Positions 48,085 through 59,192 of a stretch of DNA of 64,000 bases are shown piece by piece. The stretch is from Trichoderma breve (taxonomy: Eukaryota; Ascomycota; Sordariomycetes; Hypocreales; Hypocreaceae). The stretch spans positions 6,138,001 to 6,202,000 of the forward strand of contig NC_079234.1 of NCBI RefSeq assembly GCF_028502605.1, in the 5' to 3' direction. The translations under genes and the position numbers were made by a program. How positions within the stretch are numbered: position 1 is the first letter of the stretch; the number at the start of each line of letters is the position of its first letter. The notes beneath the pieces were generated by a model. That model ran no database searches. It worked only from the letters and a program-made list of their open reading frames with translations, and had not been told where the DNA came from.

Positions 48085-49593
48085 CTATGGGAATGTAGCT
48101 TCAGAACTACTCCACGTCAAATTGTTGACGTGTCCACCAACAAACATTGGTAAAGTATCCGCAGTTTGGTACCAGGTAGGCTTTGCCATACCATCCCAGA
48201 TCTCCCTGCCATTAAAGATGAGGCCTTGAAAGTCGACGAATTCTATGCTCCGCTCATCGCTATATCCCGCCATGATTGACATGACCTCCCCTGTTCCATT
48301 ATAAGAGACATCCTTAATCTTAAGGTTCTGGATACCCCGCCCTGGCGCTGTGTTGTATTTCGGGTTAAAGAACACTTTGAAGTTGAATAACATGCCAATA
48401 CGAAAGTCCTCAATACGAATATTGTCAATCGTAACATCTTTGATGAGGTTTTCGTCTCCGCAATTAATGGCTATGCACCCCATATAGTCAACTTGCGGCT
48501 CCCGGTGATCCAATATGTCGATATTGGATATAGTAACCCCCTCCATGATCTCTGGATCGACTGGGTTACCATGGATTCCTATGTGGATTGGATGGGCAAC
48601 GTCCGCCCAGAGAGCCGAATCTCGAACGGTGATATTCTTTGAATCACCAATATACCCCCAGCGATGCTGATACAATGCTATACAGTCGTCTGAGTTCCTC
48701 ATAAAGAGCTTCTCAAGGATAACATTAGTGCTGCAAAAGACATCGATGCCGTCACCCCACTGAACGCCGCTAATAGATCGAACCTCGCTAACAATGACAT
48801 TATCGGCCATGCCAAGCGTAAGAGAATAATGTGTTGGATTGAGAATTGTTACTCCTTTAATTTGGATATTCTTGGAGGATTCAACCGTAATTGAAGCGCT
48901 TTTGTAGATGACTCCTCGTCCGAGAATAGCAGCATCGGAGGAATTTTGGAAAAGAAAATCACCGTTTACCACTGCACCTGGAGCGAGGTATACAGTTTCC
49001 CCCGACAAAACTTTGACTGTCTCGTTGAGTACATGGTATCCAGCTTCATAACGACGAATGGATTTATGGTTGTGCGTAGGAGGCTTGATGCTGTCAATAG
49101 CGCCAAGGAACAAATGAAGGACATTGAAAACATCTCCATTGACTTCTACAACGATGTCTCTTGGTTCAAACAAAGCAAGATCAATCCGTCGGCCACTAAT
49201 CTTGGCATCAATTCCATAGGATAGCGGGCGTATTCTAACAGTGTCGATGGATGAGAAGATGTTGGAATCTGGAAATATGGACAGCGTCACACTTGTACTG
49301 AAATCGAAGAGGCCAACTGAAGTGTGATGAATATTCGCGTGCCCAGTGGTGGCGTTGATTTCCTGGACTGGTGTGTCGAATAGTTCCACTTCTTGCCACG
49401 CGGAGTGTTGTGTAGACCGAACTTTGACTTGAAAAGTCGTTGATCGCGTGACGTTGTTAGGAATTTTAAAGACTTCAAGTGCATTCCGAGCTGATTCCCT
49501 GGTTGTATGTGCAGGGGTGATTGTAGACGCAAAGCTACTGCTGCAAAACCATGAGAGGGGTAGAGCCCACTGGAGAGTGCTGAAGAATCTCAT
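48085..49593 (-). CDS. Secreted glycoside hydrolase family 28-like protein (polygalacturonase-type)
   Basis: A single-exon gene of 502 residues with signal peptide MRFFSTLQWALPLSWFCSSS. An N-terminal beta-sandwich of roughly 150 residues precedes a right-handed beta-helix with many short repeated turns (NIQIKGVTILNPTHYSLTLG, NVILEKLFMRNSDDCIALY). Likely catalytic acids are in GDGID and NSDDCIAL, with HIGIHGN corresponding to the GHG motif; the usual NTDG and RIK are not intact. The subgroup with the beta-sandwich differs from simple endopolygalacturonases, so the substrate may be a branched pectin or another glycan. Several N-glycosylation sites are visible. It acts outside the cell. Confidence 0.85.
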   Translation of the reverse strand: MRFFSTLQWALPLSWFCSSSFASTITPAHTTRESARNALEVFKIPNNVTRSTTFQVKVRSTQHSAWQEVELFDTPVQEINATTGHANIHHTSVGLFDFSTSVTLSIFPDSNIFSSIDTVRIRPLSYGIDAKISGRRIDLALFEPRDIVVEVNGDVFNVLHLFLGAIDSIKPPTHNHKSIRRYEAGYHVLNETVKVLSGETVYLAPGAVVNGDFLFQNSSDAAILGRGVIYKSASITVESSKNIQIKGVTILNPTHYSLTLGMADNVIVSEVRSISGVQWGDGIDVFCSTNVILEKLFMRNSDDCIALYQHRWGYIGDSKNITVRDSALWADVAHPIHIGIHGNPVDPEIMEGVTISNIDILDHREPQVDYMGCIAINCGDENLIKDVTIDNIRIEDFRIGMLFNFKVFFNPKYNTAPGRGIQNLKIKDVSYNGTGEVMSIMAGYSDERSIEFVDFQGLIFNGREIWDGMAKPTWYQTADTLPMFVGGHVNNLTWSSSEATFP

Positions 49594-51108
49594 GTTCGCT
49601 GAAATATAATTCGTTGATTTGCATGCTGTAGATACATTACGAAGCCCCTTTCCCTCCGAAATGTTATGTCTGCTTTATGCTATTTTCCTCTTCTACTGTG
49701 GTCCGCGATTTATTCCGCTGTTGACGATGCTAACTATATTCACATTCACGGCTGCACACCCTTTTTGCTATCATGTACTCCATACACCATTGGTAATTAC
49801 TCACTTTAGCGAACCCCGGAATAGGCTCCGGCCCGCTCCCCGACCAGTGGCTAGATTTGCAGTACCGTCGTGCTGAGTTACGCTGTAGTTCGATTCTGGA
49901 AATTGATTGCGGGAAGGTTCCCCGCACGCCAACTCTTAGATCTGATGAACCACTCAGGTAACGTAGTTTAAACTGTAAATTAAGCTTGTCATCTAAACAA
50001 TAGGTAACTGGTTTTGAAGCCTTGTAATCGTACAACGCACAGAAGGCAACTGAAAATCATCTACCTCTTACCATCCACAAGGTCATTGATTTGTTCTCAC
50101 ATTTGCATCTTTCTAACAATAGGTCCTTAGTTGACTTTGTGATTCTTGCCTGGTAGTGTGGCCGAGGAGCAGAGCTTGCTTGCAGCACCATTTGGATAAC
50201 TTGCATCCAGGTCGAAAGCGGTTAAACGGACATGTTTTCTTTATCCCTGCTCTTTCATTATGATCATAATTCCAATGGGCAATTCGCAGTCTGTTATCCA
50301 AAGCGCTGCAAACTCCGGAGATTGACCCGGAGGAATAATGGGGAGCTGCCGCTAGAACCACCGGAGATGTCACCGAATCACCCATGCTAAACTACCGCTA
50401 CTTGCACGGGAATTTAATGAATACGTTTTTACGTATGATTTCCTTTTACTTCATCGATTGTGCATCTTGTTGATCAGAACATGAATTGGAAATCTGAAGT
50501 TCCTAATGGTAGCACTCCACAGGGTAGTAGCTTTCATCTTCGCGGCGACATTTGTTGGGACTACATCCGCCCTCATTTCACAATTACCAACTCTCAATGG
50601 TACATATTACTAGCTGGAGAAATGCCTTTATAAATGTACTCTACTCATTATCTGCTGCTGTAGGACGTATTATGCCACTACTGCCGCGAGGAACGAAACT
50701 AGGGCCCGGACATTTCAAGCGCCCTGGCATGTGGCATTCCCATGACAAACTCGAGCTAATGCAACAAAAAAAGGTAAAGTAAAGCGCGGTGAATAGCCAT
50801 GGTCTCGGGGCTTTGAGACTTTGGCAGCCGACTCGTACTCCTTGGTCAACTATACTCTGGAGGGAGCCAAAGCCCGTAATCTCACGTAACTACACTACTT
50901 TTTCTCAGTACTCTCGCCGGGCGCATTGGGTACTAATTTAACCAATATTCTTACCCTTGATACAAACCTAATCGTTGGCATTGATGGAGGTGTTTTTATT
51001 AATGCTGCAGAGATTGTGGCATACTTTTATGTCTATTTACAATTGCAAATAATTAGACACATTGCGTTAAGACAGCAGAGGCTTAGTCACCTTGACGCCG
51101 TGGTAGCA
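49594..51108. other. Gene-free stretch
   Basis: Upstream of the GH28 gene and downstream of the broken aldehyde dehydrogenase. I looked for the missing dehydrogenase C-terminus here and did not find it. Confidence 0.45.
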
Positions 51109-51696
51109 TTAATGGACGAGGCAGTAAGTTTTGGGAGAAAGCTCCGAAGCCTTGAGTACGACAGTACATCCTGCGGCCAAAGCAGCTCCTATGCTGCGGC
51201 TGCCTAATATTAGAGGGTTGTTCCACGGCGAAATGAGTAAGACTGGGCCAATGGCTTGCTTCATCACAAAGGCTCGTTGATCATCCTCGCTGGGAGGTAT
51301 TTCGCCTGTAAGCACTCGACTGATGCTACTGGCAATCTCGCGAAGAGCCCTAGAAGCGAGTATAGAACCCATAGCCCCATAGCCAAGCATGCTAGATGTC
51401 TCGATTGTCTGTAGCGCATCTATCTCATCACTGCGACGTTCAACGATATTTGCAAACTCGAGAAGGATCTCCCGTCGGTATATGTAGCTTGAAGTGCTCC
51501 ATGCTGGGAATGCGGCTGCGGCTGCTTCGACTGCTGCCTTGGCGTCATTTGCATCAGCACATTGGGCGTAATGCACGACGTTGCCCTCTGCTGCATTGAT
51601 GACCTCGATAGCTCGCTCTTGTACGATGGGGAGCGCTCGACCATTGATCCAGAGGGTCACAATATGTTGTCCTTGCTCTTCAACGACTAGAGACAT
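51109..51696 (-). pseudogene. Truncated aldehyde dehydrogenase (N-terminal part only)
   Basis: An ATG-started frame of 195 residues matches the first 40 percent of an aldehyde dehydrogenase of the vanillin/salicylaldehyde type. Landmarks are WINGRALP, AAAAAFPAWSTSS, and PWNNPLILGSRSIGAALAAG with VVLKASELSPKT, after which it ends in CLVH and a stop. The domain holding the general-base Glu and the nucleophile Cys is absent, so it cannot be active. No dehydrogenase sequence is found downstream. The break looks like a deletion or rearrangement endpoint rather than a missed intron. It lies 0.8 kb from the dienelactone hydrolase. Confidence 0.75.
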
Positions 51697-52455
51697 GCTG
51701 ATTCGAATAAAGTTCTTCAGTAAGGATGATGGTTTGTAAGGATATATAATAAGAAGGGGAAAATGATATCGTACAGGTTAACAGACTTGTATTCCTGCGA
51801 GCCGAATACAGCTTGAAAGGCGCCCTTATATACCCCATCGTCTTCCTTCTCTCGGTAAACTCCTCGTCTGAGCCTTCATCTACGGCTGATATTTAGCTGA
51901 CCCATGCTTATTATCCTCAGATCAATAGTGTAATTGACTTTGATGCGGGGTGCGATGCACTATGCTTTTCTGTTACTCGAAGAGAATACTACTACAGCAT
52001 AATTCGTAGCAAACTACGACGTTGAGATCAAATATTGGATTTAACGGCCATAAGCTGCGTAATCGATAAAAGACGAATATAAAATAAAAGAAGAAGTTTA
52101 CTCAGTGTATATTTGTGTATATTCTTCCAAGCTTTGTACCCGATGCGGAAATAAAGGATAGGTGGTGGGAATTTGCCGCGGGCTGCTCGGCGTCTCTAAC
52201 CTACTCCCAACTCTTGCCAAGAATTCGAAGTATTTCCTCCAATTGTGATAATTCCTAGCTCTGAATAGTAGGATCGGTATCTATCCTATAACAAGAGGAA
52301 TACAATCGACTATAGTATATATATTCTGAATTCGTCGACGGAGCCACAGGAAAGCAATTTGAGCCATACTCTATCCCAACCTCACAAATTTCATTCTTCA
52401 CATTTTGTCTTCTCTTGTCATGTACGCAATTCGGAAGGTGCCTTGCACTTTTACG
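51697..52455. other. Intergenic region
   Basis: AT-rich, between the truncated dehydrogenase and the 3' end of the dienelactone hydrolase. No gene. Confidence 0.45.
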
Positions 52456-53420
52456 TTAAAGGTACTCGTTGAACCACCCGATCGCTTGCAAAAATGCTTG
52501 CTCTTTGCTAAATCTGTTCAGAGATTTAGTCAAGTCTCCTCTCACAGCGAATCCGTGGGCGACGCCGCTGAAGAGGTTAATTTGATACGGCTTTTGAGTG
52601 CCAATGAGAGTATCCTCAGACTTATGCCTGAGGTCTCGGGTGAAGATGTGATCAATTTCTGGATTTGATTTTAGCGTTGGAGCATTTTCATTAGGCTAGT
52701 AGTGCAAATGATTACCTGCAGCCGCAATAGAGAATGGTTTCTCTATACTTTCGAGCTCTTCAAATGTTATATATGAGGGATGAGCTGCATAGCCAACATC
52801 CAACTTTCCTTCTTTGAGAAATCGAGCAGTATACTAGATGAGTTAATCGTTACAAAGAGTTGTTATCATGGGGCAAATGTCAAGGAGGAGAAATAGCAGC
52901 CGTTGAAGAGAGCAATTATTGTTATATAGACCTTACCTTGCCTCCAAAGCAGTACCCTGCGCCTGCAATTCTCTCTATGCTTTGATTACTGCGCAAATAG
53001 TTGACAATTTTGTCAAGAATCGGATCGACTTGTGTCGGGCTGTGGCGTGCTGCCCAAGACGGAATATCCACAGACCCAGTCTCAAAGACATCGAGGGGAA
53101 GGTTCTCTCCCTCCAACAAGTCGGGGAGCAAGGCAAGATACCCATTTGCGGCGAAGTCATCAGCCAATAGCATGCTGTTGTGAGATACCCCAAAAACGTC
53201 ACTGATAACAATGACTGCTTTCTTTTCTATCGCATCGCCTTGAGGACGTGCAATATACGTCTTCACTACGATAAATCTCGTTAGTGACTGGCTATCTAAT
53301 CCAAAAACCGAGAAAAAGAGCGGTAAGCAAACCTCCGTCAATCAATTCTTGGGAGCCCGAAGGGGTGCCTTCATGCTTGAAGCCGGTGAAGCAGCAGGGC
53401 CCGGGAGGATTAGAAGCCAT
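52456..53420 (-). CDS. Dienelactone hydrolase family protein, four exons
   Basis: Exons 53420-53333, 53265-52937, 52833-52716 and 52658-52456 give 245 residues, normal for the family. The nucleophile is C135 in GYCFGGK and the catalytic His is H213 in GVAHGFAVRG; D181 is a possible acid. VKTYIARPQG, ISDVFGVSHNSMLLAD and GYAAHPSYI are typical of fungal DLH-like enzymes. The second exon ends exactly after the GGK of the nucleophile elbow. In bacteria these enzymes open dienelactones in aromatic degradation; fungal members also act on other lactones and esters. Divergent from a Baeyer-Villiger-type monooxygenase, it is well placed to hydrolyse the lactone or ester that enzyme would make. Confidence 0.93.
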
Positions 53421-53680
53421 GATGTTGGAGAACCTGTCTGGAAAGACCGCCCAGCGATTGCACGACCAGTAATACCGAACTGAGATGAGCTGTATCGGCT
53501 ACAGCGTATTGTTCGGGGGGCTGGTTGCTTGGGACAAAGGGCCATGAATTGTTCAATACCGTTGAGTCGAGACATGCTACTTATAAATATGTACAATCAT
53601 CCTCTATATGAATTCAGAACGAGAATAATTTCATTGGCGGGTATTTGCCGACCAAGACACGGACTTCGAGTGGGACAAAT

Positions 53681-53694
53681 GCCACTCGAGTGGC
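53681..53694. promoter_or_regulatory. 14-bp perfect palindrome
   Basis: GCCACTCGAGTGGC is its own reverse complement. A partial copy (CGAGTGG) lies about 15 bases upstream. A dimeric regulator such as a bHLH or zinc-cluster protein could bind it. Confidence 0.5.
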
Positions 53695-53714
53695 GCAACC
53701 GTTGGACCCTTCCG

Positions 53715-53834
53715 CCGCGGTAAATGGACAATTGAACTGTGCAAGCATTTTGCCGCGGTAAATGGACAATTGAACTTTGCAAGCGTTTTGCCGCGCTAAA
53801 TGGACAATTGAACTTTGCAAGCACTTTTCCGCGG
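53715..53834. repeat. Three tandem 38-bp repeats with CCGCGG cores
   Basis: Units begin at 53715, 53753 and 53791 and differ by a few bases. Each starts with CCGCGG (CCGCGC in the third) then TAAATGGACAATTGAACT. A further CCGCGG closes the array at 53829-53834. CCGCGG is an everted/inverted CGG pair, a type of site recognised by Zn2Cys6 dimers. Confidence 0.9.
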
Positions 53835-54014
53835 GATCATTTGGGTTGAGATGAATTAGGAAATGAAGAGTCATAGAGTACTTAATCTCTTATATTGCTG
53901 GCGGTCGCCACCTAGAACTATATCTTCCCGTATTTTCAGTTCCTGAACCTTCTTCATTCAGGGAAGAAGTGTCTTTCATGTCCTTGTTTTGTGTTGAAAA
54001 TTCAAAAAATAATC

Positions 54015-56072
54015 ATGGGCTCCAAATCAACCTACCAAGTCTCTGATCAATGGCTTGGAAAACCAAGACCTGTTCGTGTCGTTGTCATCGGCGCCGGTAT
54101 CGGCGGTATTGCAGCTGTGAAGCTGTTTCGCGAACGGTTTAAGGACCGGCCGGCAACCCTCGTCATTTATGAAAAGAATCATGACGTCGGTGGTACTTGG
54201 CTAGAAAATCGTTACCCAGGGTTAGTTCGTGGTGTACATATAGATTTGATCCAGTTTCATTAACGTTATTACGCAGCTGCTCATGTGATATTCCGGCTCA
54301 CGGGTATACATATTCGTGGGAAGGAAATCCCTCTTGGTCAAAGCCTTACGTTGGAGCTGAAGAGCTCTTTGATTACTTTAAAAGCCGGGCTCAGGCGTAT
54401 GGAGTTTTTGACCATGTTCACCTAAATCACCGTGTCATTGAGGCAAGGTGGAACGGCCTCAAGGGACAGTGGTCACTCCAAATTGAAGATGTTACAAATT
54501 CAACAATTATTAGCGATGAGTGCGACGTGCTGATTAATGCTGGGGGGTTTCTCAAGTTAGTTTATAAATCGCATCATACTCCTTTCTACTAATCATTCCT
54601 ACTAGTAAATGGAAGTGGCCAAATATCGACGGCATCGACACCTACAAAGGCTTCTTAGTCCATTCTGCCGCCTGGAATCCCGATTATTCCTTCGAAGGAA
54701 AGACAGTCGGCATCATTGGCTCTGGTTCCTCAGCCATCCAGATTGTCCCGAACATTCAAAAGCGTATGTTGATCTTTCCGTCCACTATTGCTTCCATACA
54801 ATGGGAAAAAAACGATATTTGGCTAGATACTTAAATCTCAACAGAAGTCAAGACGATGGTCTCTTTTAATCGATCACCGACATGGATAACTCCAGAATTC
54901 GCGGCAGAATTTGCTCCCGAGGGTCGAGCTTCCCTATTCACGGAAGAACAAAAGGCGCAGTGGGCTAGAAGCCCGAACGAATTTCTGAAATTTCGTAAAG
55001 AGATTGAAAATTCGGGCAATAAATTCTTCAGTCTCCAATTTAAAAACTCTGCGCTACAAGAAGAGCTATTTGAGACTTCACGTGCAGTAATGGAAAAGAG
55101 GCTAGGAGGTAAAAAGGAACTAGCATCAATGATGATTCCCTCTTTCGCGGTAGGGTGTAGAAGGTCATTAGATTGTTTTATTTTATTTTATTTTCTTTTT
55201 TCACAAATCAGAAAGCTAATGGATACGTTAGGATGACACCCGGTTTTGGATACCTAGAGGCTCTTGCTTCTGATAATGCCACTGTCAGAAGCGATCCAAT
55301 CTCTCGCATTACACCCAGTGGTATAAAGATGGCTGACGGCACTCAATTTGCCCTGGATGCTATCATCTGCGCTACGGGATTTGACAACTCTTATCGCCCA
55401 GCATTTCCAGTCATCGGAGAAAATGGAAAGGATCTTCGTGAAGAATGGAGAGATGAACCGCGCTCATACTTGTCCGTGGCTGTAGCAGGCTTTCCGAACT
55501 ACATCAGTATGTACACTGCTAGCAGGTTTTAACGTTCCATCTTCAGCTGACATTTATACTTTCCCCAGTGGCTACGGGGCCTAATTTCCCTCTTGCAAAT
55601 GGATCTCTCATCGCTTGTTTAGAACAGACTCTGCGATATGCTTTCAATGTTGTTGAGAAGATCCAGACTCAGGGAGTCAAATGCTTGTCACCGACCCCCG
55701 AAGCAGTAGCAGAATTTCAGGAGCATAAGGATGCCATGATGGAAGAACTCGTATGGACCTCATCTTGTCGCTCTTGGTATGTTGAGAACCCGTTGGCGAA
55801 AAATTCACCTCTAGAACTATTATTCACATATTTTCAGGTATAAGAACGGTACCATTAATGGTAAGGTCTGGGGCCCGTACTGCGGATCAGTCCCTCATTT
55901 CATAGAGCTTTTGAGTCAGCCACGTTGGGAGGATTTCAAAATACAGTATGAAAGTCAGAACAGGTTCCAGTATCTTGGTATGGGAAAGACGTTTCGGGAG
56001 GTTACGGGGGGAGATTTGTCATGGTATGTTACGGAGCCTGGAGCGAATCAGGATAACCAAGCAGGCGGTTGA
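54015..56072 (+). CDS. Flavin-containing monooxygenase, Baeyer-Villiger type, seven exons
   Basis: Exons 54015-54220, 54277-54555, 54606-54763, 54845-55163, 55232-55506, 55569-55776 and 55838-56072 give 559 residues. The FAD motif VIGAGIGG (GxGxxG at 26-31), GTWLENRYPGCSCD, the Baeyer-Villiger fingerprint YKGFLVHSAAW (175-185, with Y for the first F) and the NADPH motif IIGSGSSA (198-205) are all present; ATGF follows near residue 370. It should insert oxygen next to a ketone or aldehyde carbonyl, giving an ester or lactone, using NADPH and O2. The fourth donor (GTCATT) is non-standard but gives the only continuous frame. It shares a promoter with the dienelactone hydrolase, and a regulator follows directly. 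Confidence 0.92.
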
Positions 56073-56202
56073 AACCATAGGTATCAGAATCTCTGGTTGG
56101 ATACTAAGCTCATATGTCATTTCAGTTTCAATATCTCATATATCGATTGATCTATATCATGACAGAGAAAGTTAATGGGTTACAATGTCTTCGATTTTGA
56201 TA

Positions 56203-58523
56203 TTATTTAATAACCTGAGCGGCGGCAGACCCGACTTGAGATGGCCAGGCGCTCTTGACATGTGATATTATATCTTTCACGTTGCCTTGTGAGTCACTCA
56301 ATTGAGATACTGAGCCACTATGAAACCTATCGATCATCTCCAGCTTTGCTAATGCCAAGGCATAATACTCGCGCGAATGCCGTACGAAGCCAGTGCGGAC
56401 CGTCTGATTGTCTTCGTACGCTAAAGGCTGGATTGGAAGCCCAGCCTGAGTATTGTTGAAGCGTCTGTCCCAGAGTGCAAGCCACTTCTCTAAGGAATGC
56501 AGCAGTGACACGGTCGTATTTGGTGAAGATACACATGACATTTGTTGGCAGAAAATAATGGAATGTATTGCTACAGGATTTCCAATTAGTCATGTCAAGA
56601 ACCAACGCCTGCTGAAAGTTCATACCTGAAATCAAGATGAATCCGCCTAGATCTGTAATTACAGGTAGAGAGAGATTCGTTGTGGAGTTTGTATGACACA
56701 GATTCTGAATGGTGCCATAAATATGAACATCTCTTGAGCTCAAATATCTGGCATCTAGCTGTTGTACTGAGTTGAAAAATTCGTTCCCGTTTTGGCTATG
56801 GAAACAGACATCAGGATATGGGAACGGAAAGTCTAAGTCTGGGATGGCGACGCGAGGAGGAGTCTTGTGGAAAATGGTAAAAGCCGTGTCAAGAAGGAAT
56901 ATGAAAGATTTGGTACTATATGCGCTGTTTTGTTAGTCGTTAAGGTCTCTGAAAGGAAGGAGATAAAAACGCAGATGTATTGTTCCCGTACCGAATAATT
57001 TGCTCCTCGATTATGAAATCGCTCCATTGATGCAATGTGGTGGCTAAATCAACACCCATTGATACTACAACCGAAGAGGGCATTAGATCTTGAGAAGCCT
57101 GGGCAACGTATGGATATCGAAGCTTCATAATTCTTTTCCTTGCGGAATCTGTCCCTTCCCATGTCTGTAAGACGCTTATTAAGATGGCCGCTTGTAGCAG
57201 TCTGAGCTTCGTATCATGAGTCAAAGCGAATTCATTCCGGCTGACATCGTCCTCTTGAGATAACCAGGGCAGCATAAATATAAGCCTCTCAGTTGAATCC
57301 AGCCATCTACGCGCGTTCTCGGCGTCCTGACGATCTACAGAGACAAAAGCACCTATAAGTGCCATGACCATAATTAACTCAGCCGGAGCTTGAGAGGCTT
57401 CAAATGTGGACGGGTGGATGATGGGACAATTCGAATGCCATCTCTTCCAGTATATGTCCAATAGCCTGCGAAGACTCTGTGGATTGAAGAACTCAATGCA
57501 TTGTTCACCGAGAGACTGGGCGACACCCTTCGGCAAACAGGCATCAGTGTCCGATGAGTGTAGGAGCTTCTTGCAGATCGCTTTGGTCTGGGTCAACAGC
57601 GGATCGAACAGCCATTCCACAGCTTTGTTGATTTGGCTTGGCTTTTCGGGGACTCCCCCAGAGTCGCTGCCGACGTCATAATCAGCACCTAGTAAGTCGT
57701 GGAAGGACAAAATGTCATTCAAGTTCCAGTCGTCGCTTCCTTTTTCTGGAGTAGTCAAAAAATTGAAGGACTGATTCAACCCATCGCAGGATATGAAATT
57801 CATGAGAAACTCAAATTCTTCTGATTGAAAAACTTGCATGTAAATCCACCTTGCTGTCTGTTGGGCGCTTGGTCCATCCAGATGAATGGCAGGTGTCGAA
57901 AACGCTGACATTGGCAACGACGGGGGCGTTGAGATCGTACCCGGTCTCATAGGAGCTGTAGCATCCTCCTCTCCTTCAACAAGCGCTCGAATTGCTCCTA
58001 GAGAAACGGCTTCGTCTATCCAACTAAACGCGGCAGACTTGGGCGTCGCCGTCCATTGAGAGCTCATTCGGTGATACGAGCATGAGCAACCCTTTAAGGC
58101 ACAAGTTCCGCACGGTGACTCAAGATTACAGGCTCGCTTACTCGCAGAGCACTGATCGCAGGCCCGTCGTTTCCTCCCACGCAGTTCAGGACTGGGGATG
58201 GGCTGTCCTACAACCTTCCGGAGTAAACATGATCTCCAGTGTTTTCGCAAGGAATCCCTAAAGAAAGAATTTACGTCAATGAAAAGACTCATTTTGCGAA
58301 TATTGATTGATGAAAGCCTTTACCTGCGTGTGAACTTCAACAGACAATATGAGCATTGAAATGAATCATCACTGCTGTCTATCGTATTGCGTCAGCGTGT
58401 TTTCAAGGGCTTCTGCAAATAAGTGAAAGATGAATACTTACGGGAGCGTTGATGCCTCTGCAAATGCGCCGCGCGCGTAAATGAAGAGGAGCAGATACTA
58501 CAGATATTTTTTTGGCTTTCCAT
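56203..58523 (-). CDS. Transcription factor with two zinc fingers plus a Zn2Cys6 cluster
   Basis: Exons 58523-58442, 58378-58324, 58257-56992, 56924-56626 and 56570-56203 give 689 residues. The N-terminus has a C2H2 finger (C8, C11, H24, H28) and a second finger of C2HC type (C36, C39, H52, C56), each spread over introns. A Zn2Cys6 cluster follows: C79, C82, C89, C95, C98 and C105, preceded by RGRKRRA. The remainder is a fungal regulatory domain (GQPIPSPELRG linker, CPIIHPSTFEASQAPAELI, then LDFPFPYPDV). Combined C2H2 and zinc-cluster regulators are a recognised but minor group. It sits convergent to the monooxygenase and divergent from the cleavage oxygenase, so it is the natural candidate to control the right-hand block. 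Confidence 0.9.
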
Positions 58524-59192
58524 CCTGAATCACTGTCTGAACTTTTCATCAGATGCTAGAGATGTTACTGCCATTACTTGGTGCGAAAAGAGCTATCGAA
58601 ATCTCCAAATCGATTACGATGCCGGATTAAAGGGTGGGAAGAAAATAATTTGAGGAGGCACACTAACCCCCGGATTTCCCCAAGGCTAGAGCAGCGTTGC
58701 GGGGAAGAAGCCTCAGGAACTACACCGATGACAAACAGATTACAGATCGATCCAAAGCTCGCGTGAGGGGCTAAGAGATCCGGCAGCTTAGTCAATTTTG
58801 CCCAGCGGTGGCAAGACCACCTGGAAAGTGCCATCGTTGCGGCGTACGCACCCAAACGCTAGAGATATGTTTAAGCATTCATGGTCGGGGAAAGACATCC
58901 AAACAGGCGGGTATTTCCCGCAGTCCCGGTAAATTTCGGCCTCTACCTTCAGCTCCCGCGGTGAATTACGACACGTGGATGACCAACACTTACGAATTTG
59001 CAAAGGCATAGTAATAAACATGCAAGTTCTTCTCATCAGGATGGGTAACAGCGACTCAAATATAAGAGTGGTAATTCGCGTTCGATTTGCGTTATGACTC
59101 GTAAATCTAATAGATCAGTCCAGCGTTTCTCCTAATCATTATCCTTGTATCAACACTATTCACAGATTAGCAACATCATCTCCACATACAAA
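58524..59192. promoter_or_regulatory. Shared promoter of the dual-zinc regulator and the cleavage oxygenase
   Basis: About 0.67 kb between divergent starts. Small frames overlap on both strands without domains. No TATA box is convincing. Confidence 0.45.

Larger units (their letters stand above)
53421..54014. promoter_or_regulatory. Shared promoter of the hydrolase and the monooxygenase
   Basis: 594 bases between divergent starts. It holds a 14-bp palindrome (53681-53694) and three tandem 38-bp units (53715-53834), listed separately. CCG/CGG density is higher than in the surroundings. Confidence 0.6.
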
